A stretch of 35,809 nt of DNA from Actinomycetes bacterium. Its GTDB lineage: Bacteria > Actinomycetota > Thermoleophilia > RBG-16-64-13. A model generated the notes under the pieces. It saw nothing but the letters and a program-made list of their open reading frames with translations. It searched no databases and was not told the DNA's origin. The stretch covers positions 1 through 35,809 of the forward strand of contig JAGXFV010000031.1 in assembly GCA_024637095.1 (NCBI GenBank), given 5' to 3'. The position numbers were made by a program, and so were the translations under genes. Shown one piece after another: positions 6,069 to 14,640 of the stretch (positions within the stretch are counted from its first letter, which is position 1; every line of letters starts with the position of its first letter).

Positions 6069-7310
6069 ATGATGAAGGTCGGTAAAACCAGTTTCCTCAG
6101 GGGCCGCGCGCGCAGACGGTCGGGAGCACGAGCCCCGCGGCTCGCCTATGCCGCCCTGCTCTGCCTTGCCCTGGCTCTGGCGGGCGGACTGTTGCTGACC
6201 CTTGTTCAACCCGCCTGGGCCGAACCATCATCCACCCCCACCTCGCTGGTCCTCAAGGGCAAAGCCAAGGAGCAGGTCGGCGATCTGCGCGGGCGGGCCC
6301 AGGCGGTGCAGGACGAAATCGACGGCCTCGACCTCGAGCTCGAACATCTGACCGAGGACTACAACGGGCTGACCGTCCGCATGGAGGAGATCAACCGCGA
6401 ACTGGCGCAGCTCCGCCGGGACCTCGATCTGGCCGAGACCAACCACGCCTTCCGCATCGGACGCGTCGAAGAACGCCTGCGGGCCGCCTACAAGACCGGG
6501 GACGACGACTTCCTGCAGATCATCCTGGCCACCCGGGACTTCAACGACCTGGTCAAGCGGGTGCGCCTGATCTACCTCCTGGCTTCTTCCGACCAGGAGA
6601 TCGCCACCGAATTCGAGGTTAGCGTCGACGACATCAGCCAGATCCAGGAAGAGATCCGCAGCACGAAGAGCGAGGGGCTGGACCTCGAGGTGGCCCTCAC
6701 CCTAAAGCAAGAGCAGATCGAGCGAAGGCTCGCGGAGCGGCAGGCGACGCTGGCCGGCCTGGACGAGGAAATCTCCCGGGCGATCGAGGAGGAACGATTC
6801 CGGCAGGAGGAGGAGCGCAGGCGCCTCGAAGCGGAACTGCGGGCGCGGCTGGCGCAGCAGATGGCGGCGCAGCAGGCGGCGCAGCGCGGTCCCTGGATAG
6901 GCCCGCTGCCCAGTTCGCCCGAGGAGGTGCTGAACCAGGTGATGGAGACCGCGGTCGCCTATCTGGGCATCCCCTATCAGTGGGGCGGCAAGCGCCCGGG
7001 CAGCGGTTTCGACTGCTCCGGATTCACCAAGTGGGTCTACGCCCAGCACGGGGTCGAACTCGCGCACTGGTCACGGGATCAGTCACAGATGGGGGCGCCG
7101 GTCGAACCGGGCGCGATGAAGGCGGGCGATCTGTTGGCCTTCGGCACTCCCGTGCACCATGTGGGGATCTACGTGGGCAACGGCAACTTCATCCATGCTC
7201 CGCGCACCGGAGACGTGGTCCGTATTCAGTCGCTGTCCAAGCGCAAGGACCTGAGCGCCATTCGCCGTTTCCCGCTGGTGGCTCGTGCCGCGGCCCCGCG
7301 CTGGGAGTAG
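6069..7310 (+). CDS. Secreted NlpC/P60 peptidoglycan endopeptidase with coiled-coil N-domain
   Basis: Cleaves stem peptides of peptidoglycan outside the membrane, in cell separation or wall turnover. A signal peptide runs over residues 1-52: an Arg-rich n-region, an Ala/Leu core and cleavage after PAWA. A long coiled coil follows (about 65-280) with heptads such as LDLELEHLTEDY and an Ala/Gln-rich linker. The NlpC/P60 domain (about 300-410) has catalytic C316 in FDCSGF, H364 in HHVGIYVG and H376 in FIHAPRTG. The architecture resembles actinobacterial RipA/RipC-type hydrolases, where the coiled coil autoinhibits or binds an FtsEX-like activator. The start is a double ATG with GGAG upstream; an in-frame TTG at 6036 is less likely. 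Confidence 0.93.
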   Translation: MMKVGKTSFLRGRARRRSGARAPRLAYAALLCLALALAGGLLLTLVQPAWAEPSSTPTSLVLKGKAKEQVGDLRGRAQAVQDEIDGLDLELEHLTEDYNGLTVRMEEINRELAQLRRDLDLAETNHAFRIGRVEERLRAAYKTGDDDFLQIILATRDFNDLVKRVRLIYLLASSDQEIATEFEVSVDDISQIQEEIRSTKSEGLDLEVALTLKQEQIERRLAERQATLAGLDEEISRAIEEERFRQEEERRRLEAELRARLAQQMAAQQAAQRGPWIGPLPSSPEEVLNQVMETAVAYLGIPYQWGGKRPGSGFDCSGFTKWVYAQHGVELAHWSRDQSQMGAPVEPGAMKAGDLLAFGTPVHHVGIYVGNGNFIHAPRTGDVVRIQSLSKRKDLSAIRRFPLVARAAAPRWE

Positions 7311-7396
7311 ACCGCAAGCCCGCGGCGCCGAGCCGCCCGCACCAGGTTAAGCCCCCCCTCAAGCCCGCTCCCTGGTTAAAGCCCCTGTTCTCCCGG

Positions 7397-7402
7397 TACA
7401 AT
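7397..7402 (+). promoter_or_regulatory. -10 element, near-leaderless start
   Basis: TACAAT lies exactly 7 nt before the ATG at 7410, as expected for a leaderless transcript. GTTAAA 16 bp upstream is a possible weak -35. GAGG inside the gap could alternatively act as a ribosome site on a longer transcript. Confidence 0.4.
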
Positions 7403-7409
7403 GAGGCCC

Positions 7410-7715
7410 ATGACCATCGTAATGATCATCCTCATCGTCGCCGGAGTTCTGTTCGCCCTCGCGGGACTCGCCGTGGTGGCGTTTCGCGGCTACCGCTTCT
7501 ACAAAGGCATCAGGCAGGTACAGGCGGCCTTTGACGCCGAACTCCGCGTGCTCACGCAGAAGCAGCAACTCGCCATGCAGAAGGCGGAGAAGATCCAGAC
7601 CGATCAGGTGCTCCTCAACCAAAGGCTCGAGGAACTGAAGAGGGCGTTGGTCAAAGTCGGCATCCTCAGCCGGGAACTCACCGCCGCCCGGGCCCGCATC
7701 AGCCTGAGCGGCTAA
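7410..7715 (+). CDS. Small single-pass membrane protein with coiled-coil tail
   Basis: Not recognised as a named family. One N-terminal membrane helix (TIVMIILIVAGVLFALAGLAVVAF) is followed by about 75 residues of charged, Gln-rich helix (VLTQKQQLAMQKAEKIQTDQ...LNQRLEELKRALV). This is the layout of DUF948-like or division-associated coiled-coil proteins. An ATG 9 nt upstream (7401) overlaps the -10 element and is less likely. It follows the NlpC/P60 gene by 99 bp on the same strand but seems to have its own promoter. A GC-rich hairpin sits right after the stop. Confidence 0.7.
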   Translation: MTIVMIILIVAGVLFALAGLAVVAFRGYRFYKGIRQVQAAFDAELRVLTQKQQLAMQKAEKIQTDQVLLNQRLEELKRALVKVGILSRELTAARARISLSG

Positions 7716-7719
7716 CTAA

Positions 7720-7739
7720 GCGCCGCGTCTCCGCGGCGC
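7720..7739 (+). terminator. GC-rich hairpin after the small membrane protein gene
   Basis: GCGCCGCG (7720-7727) and CGCGGCGC (7732-7739) form a perfect 8-bp stem with a TCTC loop, 5 nt after the stop. No T-tract follows, so it may stop transcription poorly or protect the 3' end. Confidence 0.5.
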
Positions 7740-7769
7740 GCCTGCGTCGCCCCGCTCCGCGCAAAAGAA

Positions 7770-7793
7770 GAGACCCCGCCGGAGCGAGGTCTC
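7770..7793 (-). terminator. Terminator of the NifU-like gene
   Basis: GAGACC (7770-7775) pairs with GGTCTC (7788-7793), extended inside by CGC/GCG. Read on the minus strand the stem is followed by the T-rich TTCTTTT. It lies 34 bp past the NifU-like stop. Confidence 0.65.
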
Positions 7794-7826
7794 GCGCAAA
7801 ATCCTTCTGCTGTCCGGCCTGATCGC

Positions 7827-8051
7827 CTAAACCGACTCCACCGAGGTCACTTCGGGGACGGCCTCCATGAGCGTCCGCTCGATGCCCTGCTTGAGCGTCA
7901 TCTGCGACATTGGGCAGCCCCCGCAGGCGCCCACTAGACGAACGTGTACCACGCCGGACTCCTCGTCAACGGAGACCAATTCAACGTCGCCGCCGTCATT
8001 CTGCAGCGCCGGACGCACATGTTGCAGGGCCTGTTCTACTCGTTCCTTCAT
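7827..8051 (-). CDS. NifU C-terminal-domain Fe-S scaffold protein
   Basis: Small Fe-S cluster scaffold or carrier (Nfu type). The 74 residues equal a stand-alone NifU C-terminal domain: [14 protein letters not shown], then [18 protein letters not shown] with the cluster cysteines C43 and C46, and [12 protein letters not shown]. The ATG has GAGGAGGGA upstream; a longer in-frame extension to 8195 is not family-like. It probably delivers clusters to target proteins in the cytoplasm. It is monocistronic, with its own terminator. Confidence 0.92.
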   Translation of the reverse strand: MKERVEQALQHVRPALQNDGGDVELVSVDEESGVVHVRLVGACGGCPMSQMTLKQGIERTLMEAVPEVTSVESV

Positions 8052-8212
8052 GGGGTATTCCCTCCTCTGACGCTCCCGTTCTCGAGCCGCGTCCGAATCC
8101 ATACTAATCCTGTCCATTTTCTCACATTTGGAAACCGATGCGCACCCCGCTGAAAACCGATGCGCACCATGCCCGCAAAACTGCGAATGCCCCAATCGGC
8201 CGCCCCGGAGCG

Positions 8213-8965
8213 TTACCCGACCGGCAGTGTCTCCGGTGCCAACGTGGTGGGCGGCACCGCCGGTGCGGTGGTCACCGTGGTCGACGGTGTGGTGCTGCTG
8301 GTCGAAGGCACTGTGCTCGGAGTGGTCGATGGCGGCTGCTCCGTGGTCACCGGCTGCTGACCCGTGGCCGTCGTGGCCGCCGTGGCCGGAGTCGCCGCCG
8401 CGGCGAGGTTGGCCGGATTGACCAACGGCCCCGGCACCCGCACGGTGACCGTGGTGGTCTCGGTCTTGACGATCACCCGTTCCTCGATTACGGGCTGCTC
8501 GATCACCCGCTCGGTCACGACCAGCCGCTCTTCCGGCTGCTGCCAGGCGAACAACGCGGCGCTGAGCGCCAGAGCCGCCACGGAGAGTCCCACCGGCGCC
8601 CAGCGCTGAGCCAGCATCAAGGGACGGGAAAGCGCATGAGGTCTTCCCGCCTCAGCCGGCCCGCCGGCCCCCACGCTGGTCGCCCCTTCCCCGGCGGCCA
8701 TGGCGATCGTCGGAGCTGCCTCCGAGTCCATTGCGGGATCGAACGAAGCGTCCTCCCCCTCGCCCACGGCGCGCTTCTTGACACGCCACCATTCGGTCGC
8801 GCCCTCCAAGCCGTGGCCGAAATAGTGGGAGATTGAGGTGTAGACCGCCGACCAGAGGGCGGCACCCAACACGGTTCCAGCCCAGCCGGAGCGGGTCATC
8901 AAGTAGAAGGCGACCGCGGAAGCGGCCGCCCCTGAGATGATTGTCATGATGCGCGGGTAAGACAT
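8213..8965 (-). CDS. Membrane protein with Thr/Pro-rich C-terminal tail
   Basis: Family not recognised. The 250 residues show one or two hydrophobic segments at the N-terminus (residues 5-45, [14 protein letters not shown] and [16 protein letters not shown]) and a third at about 123-142 ([16 protein letters not shown]). A charged loop separates them. After a Val/Glu-rich stretch ([19 protein letters not shown]) comes an Ala/Thr/Pro/Ser tail of about 55 residues, probably outside the cell and possibly wall-spanning or glycosylated. It lies downstream of phoU on the same strand with a 45-bp gap. TAATAT at 9002-9007 (minus), in a TGn-extended context, may be its own -10. Confidence 0.75.
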   Translation of the reverse strand: MSYPRIMTIISGAAASAVAFYLMTRSGWAGTVLGAALWSAVYTSISHYFGHGLEGATEWWRVKKRAVGEGEDASFDPAMDSEAAPTIAMAAGEGATSVGAGGPAEAGRPHALSRPLMLAQRWAPVGLSVAALALSAALFAWQQPEERLVVTERVIEQPVIEERVIVKTETTTVTVRVPGPLVNPANLAAAATPATAATTATGQQPVTTEQPPSTTPSTVPSTSSTTPSTTVTTAPAVPPTTLAPETLPVG

Positions 8966-9010
8966 GCAGATAGATCCTCGCCTAAAAACGATTAATGGTT
9001 CATATTAGCA

Positions 9011-9655
9011 CTAGCCCAGGTGGGCCAGGTCACCGGTCACGTAATACTGGATCCGCTCGGCGATGTTGACCGCATGGTCAGCGATCCGCTCGAAGTAGCG
9101 GCCGACCAGCACCAGATTGAGAGCAAGCTCGAGGGTCACGCCCTCCAGCTCGAAAAGCTCCTTGAGCAACTGCTCATAGAGGTCGTCGACCGCGTCGTCC
9201 AGTTCATCGATCTCCGCCGCCAGCTTGACGTCCTTCGCCGACCAAGCATCCAGGGAACGTCCCAGCAGATTTTTAGCCGAGGTGCCCAACTCGTAGATCA
9301 AGGCGTTGATGGTCTTGTGCCGCACGATAGGCAGATCCTTCTGCACCAGTTCGGCCACGTTGTAGGCGAGATCGCCCGAACGCTCCAGGTCGTTCAGATT
9401 GAGCACGATGGCCATGATCAGCCGCAGGTCGCCCGCCACCGGCTGCTGCTGAGCCAGCAGCGAAAGCGCGCGCTGTTCGATGTCCAGGAACATGTCATCG
9501 ATGGCGTCGTCGCCCTGCTTCACCCGCTCGGCCCGTTCCATGTCGCACTCGGAAAGAGCCAGCAGCGCATTCTCGATGGCGTCCTCGACCAGCCCGGCCA
9601 TCCGCACCAGGTCCTGGTCCAGCCGATCCAACTCTTTCCGAAACTGCTCTCGCAT
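9011..9655 (-). CDS. phoU: Phosphate uptake regulator PhoU
   Basis: Cytoplasmic all-helical regulator that links Pst transporter activity to PhoR kinase output and represses the regulon when phosphate is plentiful. 214 residues make two three-helix PhoU repeats. Family signatures include LDRLDQDLVRMAGLVEDAI, the metal-site motif GDDAIDDMFLDIE, and in the second repeat EIDELDDAVDDLYEQLL, followed by ERIADHAVNIAE. The ATG has GAGGAG 6 nt upstream. It is the last gene of the pst operon, 37 bp after pstB. Confidence 0.97.
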   Translation of the reverse strand: MREQFRKELDRLDQDLVRMAGLVEDAIENALLALSECDMERAERVKQGDDAIDDMFLDIEQRALSLLAQQQPVAGDLRLIMAIVLNLNDLERSGDLAYNVAELVQKDLPIVRHKTINALIYELGTSAKNLLGRSLDAWSAKDVKLAAEIDELDDAVDDLYEQLLKELFELEGVTLELALNLVLVGRYFERIADHAVNIAERIQYYVTGDLAHLG

Positions 9656-9692
9656 CAGCTCTCCTCAGCTCCTCTCAGCCCGCCGTGCACGT

Positions 9693-10583
9693 CTATCCGA
9701 AGCGGCCGGAGACGTAGTCCTCGGTCCGCTTGTCCTTGGGCCGGGTGAAAATCAACCCGGTTTCACCATGCTCCACCAAGATTCCCCAGCGGCTGGAAGT
9801 CTCCTCGTCCACCTCGGTGTAGAGGAAGGCGGTGCGCTCCGAAACCCGCGCGGCCTGCTGCATGTTGTGGGTGACGATGATGATGGAGTACTGCTTCTTC
9901 AGCTCCTGCATCAGATCCTCGATGCGCACGGTGGCGACGGGATCGAGCGCCGAGGCGGGCTCGTCCATGAGGATGACGTCGGGCTCGACGGCGATGGCGC
10001 GGGCGATGCACAGCCGCTGCTGCTGACCGCCGGAGAGGTTCAGGGCGCTCTTCTTCAGCTTGTCCTTGACCTCGTCCCAGAGGGCGGCCGCGCGCAGGGA
10101 GTTCTCCACCAACTCGTCCAGGTCGCCTTTGAAGCCGTTGATGCGCGGACCGAAAGCGACGTTGTCGTAGACGGACTTAGGGAAGGGGTTGGGGCGCTGA
10201 AAGACCATGCCGATGCGGCGGCGCACCGCGACCGGGTCCACCTCGGGGGCGTAGATGTTCTGCCCGTGGTAGAAGACGTCGCCGGTGACCGTGGCTCCCG
10301 GGATCAGGTCGTTCATGCGGTTCAGACAGCGGATGAAGGTGCTTTTGCCACAGCCGGAGGGACCGATGATCGCAGTGATCTCGCGGGGCATGATGTCCAG
10401 GCTGACCTCTTTGAGGGCGACGTTGCCGCCGTAGTAGACGGAGAGGTCTCTGATGGTAAAGACCGGCTCGGCGGCGGAGGGCTGGGGAACGCCGTACTCC
10501 CCGACCTGCGGGGTGAGGTCCGGAGCCTGGGCTGAGTTGGGAAGGGCGGTGGACGCCGGTGCGGCGAAGGGGGGTGGTGTCAT
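9693..10583 (-). CDS. pstB: Phosphate ABC transporter ATP-binding protein PstB
   Basis: Energises phosphate import. Walker A is GPSGCGKST (about 74-82), the signature is [16 protein letters not shown], and Walker B is [13 protein letters not shown]. PstB-typical sequence includes [17 protein letters not shown] and [26 protein letters not shown]. An unusual Pro/Ala-rich N-terminal extension of about 40 residues precedes the ABC core. The ATG overlaps the pstA stop by 4 nt, so it is translationally coupled. Confidence 0.97.
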   Translation of the reverse strand: MTPPPFAAPASTALPNSAQAPDLTPQVGEYGVPQPSAAEPVFTIRDLSVYYGGNVALKEVSLDIMPREITAIIGPSGCGKSTFIRCLNRMNDLIPGATVTGDVFYHGQNIYAPEVDPVAVRRRIGMVFQRPNPFPKSVYDNVAFGPRINGFKGDLDELVENSLRAAALWDEVKDKLKKSALNLSGGQQQRLCIARAIAVEPDVILMDEPASALDPVATVRIEDLMQELKKQYSIIIVTHNMQQAARVSERTAFLYTEVDEETSSRWGILVEHGETGLIFTRPKDKRTEDYVSGRFG

Positions 10584-11488
10584 GACGAAATCTTACTCCT
10601 CGAGGCCACGATGCGGGCGAGCAGGGTGAATATCAGGACCAGGGCAAGCAGTTCGAGGGCTCCCGCCCAGGCGCGCTCCTGGCCGGCGGCGAAGGGATTC
10701 CTCGCACCGTCGAAGATCAGCAGCGGCAGCGCCGAGATGGGCTCGCCGATCAGCTTGGTGGTTATGGTGAGCGAGCCGAGCGCCGTCAGGATGAGCGGCG
10801 CGGTCTCGCCGGCGGCGCGGGCCACCGCGAGCAGCACGCCCGTGGTGATTCCCGGCAGAGCCGAGGGCAGCACCACCCGGATTATGGTCTGGAACTTGCT
10901 CGCTCCCAGGGCGAAGCTGCCGTGTTGCAGTTCGAGCGGCACCAGCTTGAGCATCTCCTCGGTGGTGCGCACCACGATGGGCAACATGATGATGGCGAGG
11001 GCGGCGGCCCCCATCACCGCCCCAAATCCGAAGGGCAGCACGAAGGCGGTGTAGACGAAAAGCCCCACGAAGACCGACGGCACCCCGGTCATGACGTCCG
11101 AGAAAAAACGGATCAGGTTGGCCAGCAGGCCCCGGCCATACTCCTGCAGATAGATGGCCGCCAGGATCCCCAGGGGAACCGAGACCAGCGTGGCCAGGCC
11201 CACCATGATGCCCGTGCCGATGAGGCCGTTGAGGAACCCGCCCTCGGCCCGGCGGAAGCTGAAGGGAGTGGGTTCGCTCAGGAACTCCCAGCTCATGGCG
11301 GCCATGCCCTTGGCGAAGATGTAGGAGAGGATGAGCCCCACCGGGATCATCGCCAGAAGTACGGCGCCCAGCATGGCCGCCGAGGCCAGGCGGTTGGTCC
11401 AGAGGCGACGGCCGGCGGGACGCGCCGAGTTGATGTCGCTCACTTTCGCGCCCGCGCTTTCGCCGGGGCTCGGGCTGCGGCCCATCAT
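10580..11488 (-). CDS. pstA: Phosphate ABC transporter permease PstA
   Basis: One of two membrane subunits of the Pst importer. About six hydrophobic segments; family motifs are [25 protein letters not shown] and the cytoplasmic EAA-like loop [20 protein letters not shown], which docks on PstB. 302 residues, with a polar N-terminal leader of about 30. The start ATGATG overlaps the pstC stop (ATGA). Confidence 0.96.
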   Translation of the reverse strand: MMGRSPSPGESAGAKVSDINSARPAGRRLWTNRLASAAMLGAVLLAMIPVGLILSYIFAKGMAAMSWEFLSEPTPFSFRRAEGGFLNGLIGTGIMVGLATLVSVPLGILAAIYLQEYGRGLLANLIRFFSDVMTGVPSVFVGLFVYTAFVLPFGFGAVMGAAALAIIMLPIVVRTTEEMLKLVPLELQHGSFALGASKFQTIIRVVLPSALPGITTGVLLAVARAAGETAPLILTALGSLTITTKLIGEPISALPLLIFDGARNPFAAGQERAWAGALELLALVLIFTLLARIVASRSKISS

Positions 11489-12459
11489 CGCTCCACCATC
11501 CGCCAGACCATCAGACGCGCGGCCATGTTGACCAGGATGGTGATGGCGAAGAGCACCACGCCGACTCCCACCAGCGCCCGGATGTGATCGCCCGAGGCCT
11601 CCTGGAATTGATTCGCGATCACGGCGGCCATGGAGTACCCCGGCCGGACCACCGAAGGATCGATCCGAGTGGCCGAGCCCACGAGCAGAGCGACGGCGAT
11701 GGTCTCCCCGAGCGCCCGGCCCAGCCCCAGCATGACGGCGCCCACGATGCCCGCGCGGCTACGGGGGATCACGGCGCCGCGGATCATCTCCCAGCGGGTG
11801 GCGCCCAGAGCGTAGGCGGCGTAACGGTCGGCGTCGGGAACGGTGCGGATCACCTCGCGCGACAGCGAGCTGATGATGGGGATCACCATGATGGCGAGCA
11901 CCACGCCCGCGCCGAAGTAGGAGAGGCCCGAGGGCGGTCCCGCGAAGAGGGGGATGAAGCCCAGGTACTCGGAAAGCAGGGCCGCCGCCGGTTGCAGGAA
12001 GAGGGGCAGCAACACGAACACGCCCCAAAGTCCGTACACCACGCTGGGCACGGCCGCGAGCAGGTCGACGGCGTAGGTGATGGGACCGCGGACCCAACGG
12101 GGAGCCGCCTCGACCACGTAGAGAGCGATGCCCAAACTGACGGGGATGGCGATCACCAGGGCAATGATCGAGGTCACCAGGGTGCCGTAGATGAAGGCCA
12201 GGATGCCGTAGTTGCCGTCGGCGGGATTCCAGTTGGAGCTCGTGACGAAGGAAAGACCTTCGCTGCTGAAGATGGGGAGGGCCGTGTTGGTGGTGCTCAC
12301 CACCATGAAGCCAAGCACGATCAGCACCAACGACCCCGAGACGAGGGTCAGAAGGCCGAACAGGGAATCGGCCCGGCGGCCGATTCCCGTGCGGTTCTCG
12401 ATGGCGGCGGGGGCAACCCCCGCCGCCACATCGCCCAATGTCCTAGCTTCCGATTGCAT
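11485..12459 (-). CDS. pstC: Phosphate ABC transporter permease PstC
   Basis: Second membrane subunit of the Pst importer. 324 residues with a polar leader, a first helix (LFGLLTLVSGSLVLIVLGFMVV), a large periplasmic-side loop with SSNWNPADGNYGILAFIYGT, and the EAA-like loop AAYALGATRWEMIRGAVIP. VPSVVYGLWGVFVL is a strong PstC signature. The ATG lies 17 nt inside the end of pstS, so the two are coupled. Confidence 0.96.
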   Translation of the reverse strand: MQSEARTLGDVAAGVAPAAIENRTGIGRRADSLFGLLTLVSGSLVLIVLGFMVVSTTNTALPIFSSEGLSFVTSSNWNPADGNYGILAFIYGTLVTSIIALVIAIPVSLGIALYVVEAAPRWVRGPITYAVDLLAAVPSVVYGLWGVFVLLPLFLQPAAALLSEYLGFIPLFAGPPSGLSYFGAGVVLAIMVIPIISSLSREVIRTVPDADRYAAYALGATRWEMIRGAVIPRSRAGIVGAVMLGLGRALGETIAVALLVGSATRIDPSVVRPGYSMAAVIANQFQEASGDHIRALVGVGVVLFAITILVNMAARLMVWRMVER

Positions 12460-13567
12460 CGACCTTCTCTAGAGCCAGTTCTTGGAGGTTATCGGGAAGG
12501 GGAGCGTAACCCAGTTCCTGCGCGACCCCGTCGCCGTCGGTGAGCGCCCAGGTCAGAAAGGCCTGGAGCGCTTCGGCGTCGGCCGGGTCCTCCATCGGGC
12601 CGTGAGCCAGAATCCAGGTGGCGCCCACGATGGGGTAGGCCTGGTCCGCCGAACTGTTACTCAGCGAGAAGCGCAGGTCGTCCGGGAATTCCACGCCTTC
12701 ACCGGCCAAGGCCGTGGATTCCAGCGAAGGCTCCACGTAGTTGCCGGCGGCGTTCTCGAGAGTGGCCATGCTGAGGCCGGACTCCAGCGCGTACGAGAGT
12801 TCGACGTAGCCGATGCTGCCGTTCTGTTGCTGAACCACAGCGGCGACCCCGTCGTTACCCTGGCCGCCCAGTCCCACCGGCCACTCGACGGTCTTGCCCG
12901 CACCCACATCAGAGGCCCATTGCTCGGAGATCTGCTCCATATAGCCGGTGAAGATGGCGGTGGTGCCCGAGGAATCGGAACGGTGGACCACCTGGATGGG
13001 GGTATCAGGCAGCTCGGCCCCCTCGTTGAGAGCGGCGATGGCGGGATCGTTCCAGTTCGTGATCTCACCCAAGAAAATCCCAGCGAGAGCGTCCGGATCA
13101 AGCCGGAGCTCGTCCAGGCCTTCCAGGTTGTAGGCCAGGACCACGGCGCCGAAGACGGTGGGGATGTGGAGCACCTCGCTGCCCGTGGCCGCCGCGGCGG
13201 TCTGGACCTCCTCGTCGGTCATGGGCGCGTCGCTGGCGCCGAAGGCCACGGTGCCCTGGGTGAACTGCTCGATGCCACCCCCGGAGCCGATGCCCTGATA
13301 GTTCACGCTGACCCCCGGCTCGACCACCTGGGTGAATTCGCCGATCCACTCCAGATAGAGGGGTTCGGGGAAGGTGGCGCCTGCGCCGTCCAGCGAGGCG
13401 CTCAGCCCGCCGGAGGCGGATTCTCCCGCATCGCTCGTGGCGGAGCCGGAGGCCGGGTCGGCCGTCCTCGGCTCGCTGTCGCCGCAGGCCGCAAAGGCAA
13501 GCGCCGTCAAAACGAGCAGCAGGATTGCCAGGAGGCTAAAGACAGGCCGTTTCTTCTTGTCGGTCAT
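12443..13567 (-). CDS. pstS: Phosphate-binding lipoprotein PstS
   Basis: Extracytoplasmic phosphate receptor of the Pst importer. A lipoprotein signal peptide (basic KKKR, then LLAILLLVLTALAFAAC) has its lipobox Cys about 29 residues in. A Ser/Gly/Ala linker follows, then the binding domain with GAGATFPEPLYLEWIGEF, YQGIGSGGGIEQFTQGTVAFGASDAPM and RSDSSGTTAIFTGY, which form the phosphate pocket. 374 residues. The ATG has AAGGAG upstream; an in-frame extension to 13657 is rejected because it lacks a signal-like start. First gene of pstSCAB-phoU, behind a PHO-box array. Confidence 0.97.
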   Translation of the reverse strand: MTDKKKRPVFSLLAILLLVLTALAFAACGDSEPRTADPASGSATSDAGESASGGLSASLDGAGATFPEPLYLEWIGEFTQVVEPGVSVNYQGIGSGGGIEQFTQGTVAFGASDAPMTDEEVQTAAAATGSEVLHIPTVFGAVVLAYNLEGLDELRLDPDALAGIFLGEITNWNDPAIAALNEGAELPDTPIQVVHRSDSSGTTAIFTGYMEQISEQWASDVGAGKTVEWPVGLGGQGNDGVAAVVQQQNGSIGYVELSYALESGLSMATLENAAGNYVEPSLESTALAGEGVEFPDDLRFSLSNSSADQAYPIVGATWILAHGPMEDPADAEALQAFLTWALTDGDGVAQELGYAPLPDNLQELALEKVDAIGS

Positions 13568-13660
13568 TCGGTCATCTCCTTTTCGCACACTCTTTTCAGC
13601 GGGCACACCTTGTGCCCGCTTCGGCTTCTCCACGGCGAAAGCTTCGGCCGCCTGCACCGG

Positions 13661-13666
13661 ATGCTA
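13661..13666 (-). promoter_or_regulatory. Probable -10 of the pst operon
   Basis: TAGCAT on the minus strand lies 16 bp past the last PHO-box unit, as in activator-dependent pho promoters where the box replaces the -35. The leader to the pstS ATG would be about 85 nt. Confidence 0.45.
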
Positions 13667-13682
13667 GCAACGTCGCGCACGG

Positions 13683-13726
13683 CGGGAGTGAACGAACCGT
13701 AAACGCCCCGTTAACGCCGGGTTAAA
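13683..13726 (-). promoter_or_regulatory. PHO box: four 11-bp direct repeats
   Basis: Read on the minus strand, four consecutive 11-mers start TTTAAC, GTTAAC, GTTTAC and GTTCAC, with variable GC-rich remainders. The 11-bp period and GTTxAC core match the direct-repeat units bound by PhoB/PhoP-family regulators, best known from actinobacterial PHO boxes (GTTCACC type). They lie about 115 bp before pstS and between the pst operon and phoB, whose product is the expected ligand. Confidence 0.8.
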
Positions 13727-13812
13727 TACCGTCGAGGCCGCTCCAGGCACGGAAGTCATACCGCGACTAAAGGCGGCCCTGGATCACGGGGGCATCAAAC
13801 CGCGGTCGGGCC

Positions 13813-13841
13813 TTTACGGAGGCGCTCGGGCGGCGTACGGT
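13813..13841 (+). promoter_or_regulatory. Promoter of phoB-phoR, leaderless
   Basis: TTTACG (13813-13818) and TACGGT (13836-13841) are 17 bp apart. The -10 ends 7 nt before the phoB ATG with no ribosome site in between, which would give a leaderless mRNA. The hexamers are imperfect, so the call is moderate. Confidence 0.45.
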
Positions 13842-13848
13842 AGACGCC

Positions 13849-14631
13849 ATGGTAACCCCCGCGGAGAGACCGACCAGCCTCATCCTGATCATCGAAGACG
13901 ACGCCACCATCTCTGACCTCGTCGCCTACAATCTCAGCCGTGCCGGCTACCAGGTGCGCAAGGAGACCAACGGGCGCAACGGGCTCGAGGCGGCCCTGTC
14001 CGACGAGGTGGACCTGGTGCTGATGGATCTGATGCTGCCCGGACTGGACGGCCTGGCCGCCACCCGCGAGATCAAGCGGCAAAAGCCGGATCTGCCCGTG
14101 GTCATGCTGACGGCCAGGGATGAGCGCGGGGAAGTCCTCGAGGGGTTCGACACCGGTGCCGACGACTACGTCACCAAGCCTTTCGACATGGAGCTGCTGC
14201 TCGCCCGCATCCAGGCACGACTGCGGCACCAGGTGCCGGCCGGCCGGCCGTCCGGCAGGCTCGAGGTGGGTGGCCTGATCCTGGACCACGACGCCCATGC
14301 CCTCTTCGCCGGGCAGACGGTCGTGCCCCTCAAGCCCAAGGAATTCGATCTGCTGACCTTCTTCTTCGCCAACCCCGGCCGCCTGTTCGAGCGAGAGGAG
14401 ATCGTGGAGGCGGTGTGGCACCATCGCTACCTACCCGGATCGCGCACGCTGGATGTTCACATCCGCCGGCTGCGCGAGAAGCTCCAAGAAGTGGGCAGAA
14501 GCGTGGAAATCGAAACGGTGAGAGGCGTGGGCTATCGCCTAACCGCGACGCCGACCCCCACTGACCCGCAGACATACACCGACCCGCAGACCCCCTCCAA
14601 CCCGCAACCGAAGCCTCCGACAGGAAGCTAG
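13849..14631 (+). CDS. phoB: Phosphate-regulon response regulator (PhoB/RegX3 type)
   Basis: OmpR/PhoB-family transcription factor. The receiver domain (about 10-125) has the acidic pair D17-D18, phosphoacceptor D60 in VLMDLMLPGLDG and K110 in YVTKPFD. The winged helix (about 135-235) has LKPKEFDLLTFFFANPGRLFERE and LDVHIRRLREKL. An odd Pro/Thr tail of about 27 residues follows (TDPQT repeated), encoded by an 18-bp tandem duplication. Convention would call it PhoB, PhoP or RegX3; the neighbours settle its role. phoR follows by 9 bp. Confidence 0.95.
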   Translation: MVTPAERPTSLILIIEDDATISDLVAYNLSRAGYQVRKETNGRNGLEAALSDEVDLVLMDLMLPGLDGLAATREIKRQKPDLPVVMLTARDERGEVLEGFDTGADDYVTKPFDMELLLARIQARLRHQVPAGRPSGRLEVGGLILDHDAHALFAGQTVVPLKPKEFDLLTFFFANPGRLFEREEIVEAVWHHRYLPGSRTLDVHIRRLREKLQEVGRSVEIETVRGVGYRLTATPTPTDPQTYTDPQTPSNPQPKPPTGS

Positions 14632-14640
14632 GTCAGACGG

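Noticed and set aside
7337-7386. PHO-box-like GGTTAA repeats before the 7410 gene
   Set aside because: Two GGTTAA words occur, but their spacing does not fit the 11-bp register of the true array upstream of pstS.
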